This document shows, in pieces, positions 5,390 through 5,865 of a stretch of 5,865 nucleotides of DNA. The notes under the pieces were generated by a model that ran no database searches, was not told where the DNA came from, and saw only the letters and a program-made list of their open reading frames with translations. Numbering within the stretch: the stretch's first letter is position 1; the number at the start of each line of letters is the position of its first letter. This stretch comes from Halovenus sp. (GTDB lineage Archaea > Halobacteriota > Halobacteria > Halobacteriales > Haloarculaceae): the NCBI GenBank assembly GCA_028274925.1, contig JAQCNR010000405.1, forward strand, positions 1-5,865. The letters run 5' to 3'. Made by a program: the position numbers and the translations under genes.

Positions 5390-5865
5390 TTACGGAAAGA
5401 AAAGGTCCAGACTGAGACTGCCGGTTTCGAGTTCGGTAACCACGTATCGTCCATCCTGACGTAACGTGACAGCAGAGTCAGATTCGGAGTTCGTCAGCAG
5501 TCCCTGAAACTCGTCTTCGAGTTGTTCGAGAGCAGTCGCTGCGTTGTCAGCAGAGCTAAACTGGAGGTGAGTCACCAAGACCGGCGTGTCGTCCGACCGC
5601 GTACGGATACCGACACCACGCCAATTCGGCTCGACGGGCAGGTCGAGATTCTCGGCTATCTTGCCACCCGGCACAATGCCGGAGAACGGTGCCCCACCGA
5701 CCCGGCCGAGCGTCTCCCGGACAGGAGTTCGTTGTTCGAGGGCACGGGCCGTCTCTCCGGCTTTGGCAGCGAGATATTCCTTTGGGGACGTGGCGAGGAC
5801 GAGACCAGAGTCACGGAGTGCAATGTCCGTTTTTTGCGGCAATTCTACGATTCTGTAGCCGTTGT
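5390..5865 (-). CDS. Hypothetical haloarchaeal protein, C-terminal 158 residues (5' end outside window)
   Basis: The frame runs leftward from the window's right edge to TAA at 5392-5390. A TTG at 5842 could be taken as a start, but the frame stays open past it to the edge and reads a plausible protein (NGYRIVELPQKTDIAL), so the true N-terminus is most likely outside. The visible part contains a helical stretch (KEYLAAKAGETARALEQ), a Gly/Pro-rich segment (GGAPFSGIVPGGKIAENL), a beta-rich part (GVGIRTRSDDTPVLVTHLQF), an amphipathic helix (ADNAATALEQLEDEFQGLL) and a final beta pair ending LSLDLFFP. It has no cysteine and no transmembrane segment. I do not recognise the family. Many haloarchaeal proteins with this sort of tail carry an N-terminal lipobox, but that end is not visible here, so location is unknown. 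Confidence 0.75.
   Translation of the reverse strand, partial: NGYRIVELPQKTDIALRDSGLVLATSPKEYLAAKAGETARALEQRTPVRETLGRVGGAPFSGIVPGGKIAENLDLPVEPNWRGVGIRTRSDDTPVLVTHLQFSSADNAATALEQLEDEFQGLLTNSESDSAVTLRQDGRYVVTELETGSLSLDLFFP

Overview
The window comes from a haloarchaeon (class Halobacteria). The proteins are strongly acidic (rich in Asp/Glu, poor in Lys), codons end mostly in G or C, and there are archaeal TATA elements about 26 bases ahead of start codons. One gene is archaeal Pelota (aPelota/PelA), and the kinase and the small zinc ribbon are of types typical of halophilic archaea. I cannot name a genus from sequence alone.

Layout, left to right. (a) 1-890, minus strand: an unrecognised small protein running off the left edge, preceded by a short-form AlkA-like DNA-3-methyladenine glycosylase. 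(b) 981-2048, plus strand: pelA, the ribosome-rescue factor gene, divergent from alkA across a 90-base gap. Its frame is kept over the full expected length (356 codons), but it holds two in-frame TAA codons nine codons apart in the central domain. It is either a very young pseudogene, a sequencing artefact or a recoded gene. (c) 2127-3368, plus: a soluble GAF-type sensor histidine kinase with no response regulator beside it. (d) 3365-3574, minus: a 69-residue four-cysteine zinc-ribbon protein, convergent with the kinase so that one TTAA supplies both stop codons. (e) 3681-5330, plus: an AMP-forming acyl-CoA synthetase behind a strong TATA box and a GC-rich palindrome. (f) 5390-5865, minus: the C-terminal part of an unrecognised protein running off the right edge, separated from the synthetase by a gap with two small hairpins.

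The genes do not form one pathway. They cover DNA alkylation repair, ribosome rescue, signal sensing and fatty-acid activation, and look like core haloarchaeal chromosome. No mobile element, CRISPR array, tRNA or rRNA gene was seen. The point that stands out is the doubly interrupted pelA.
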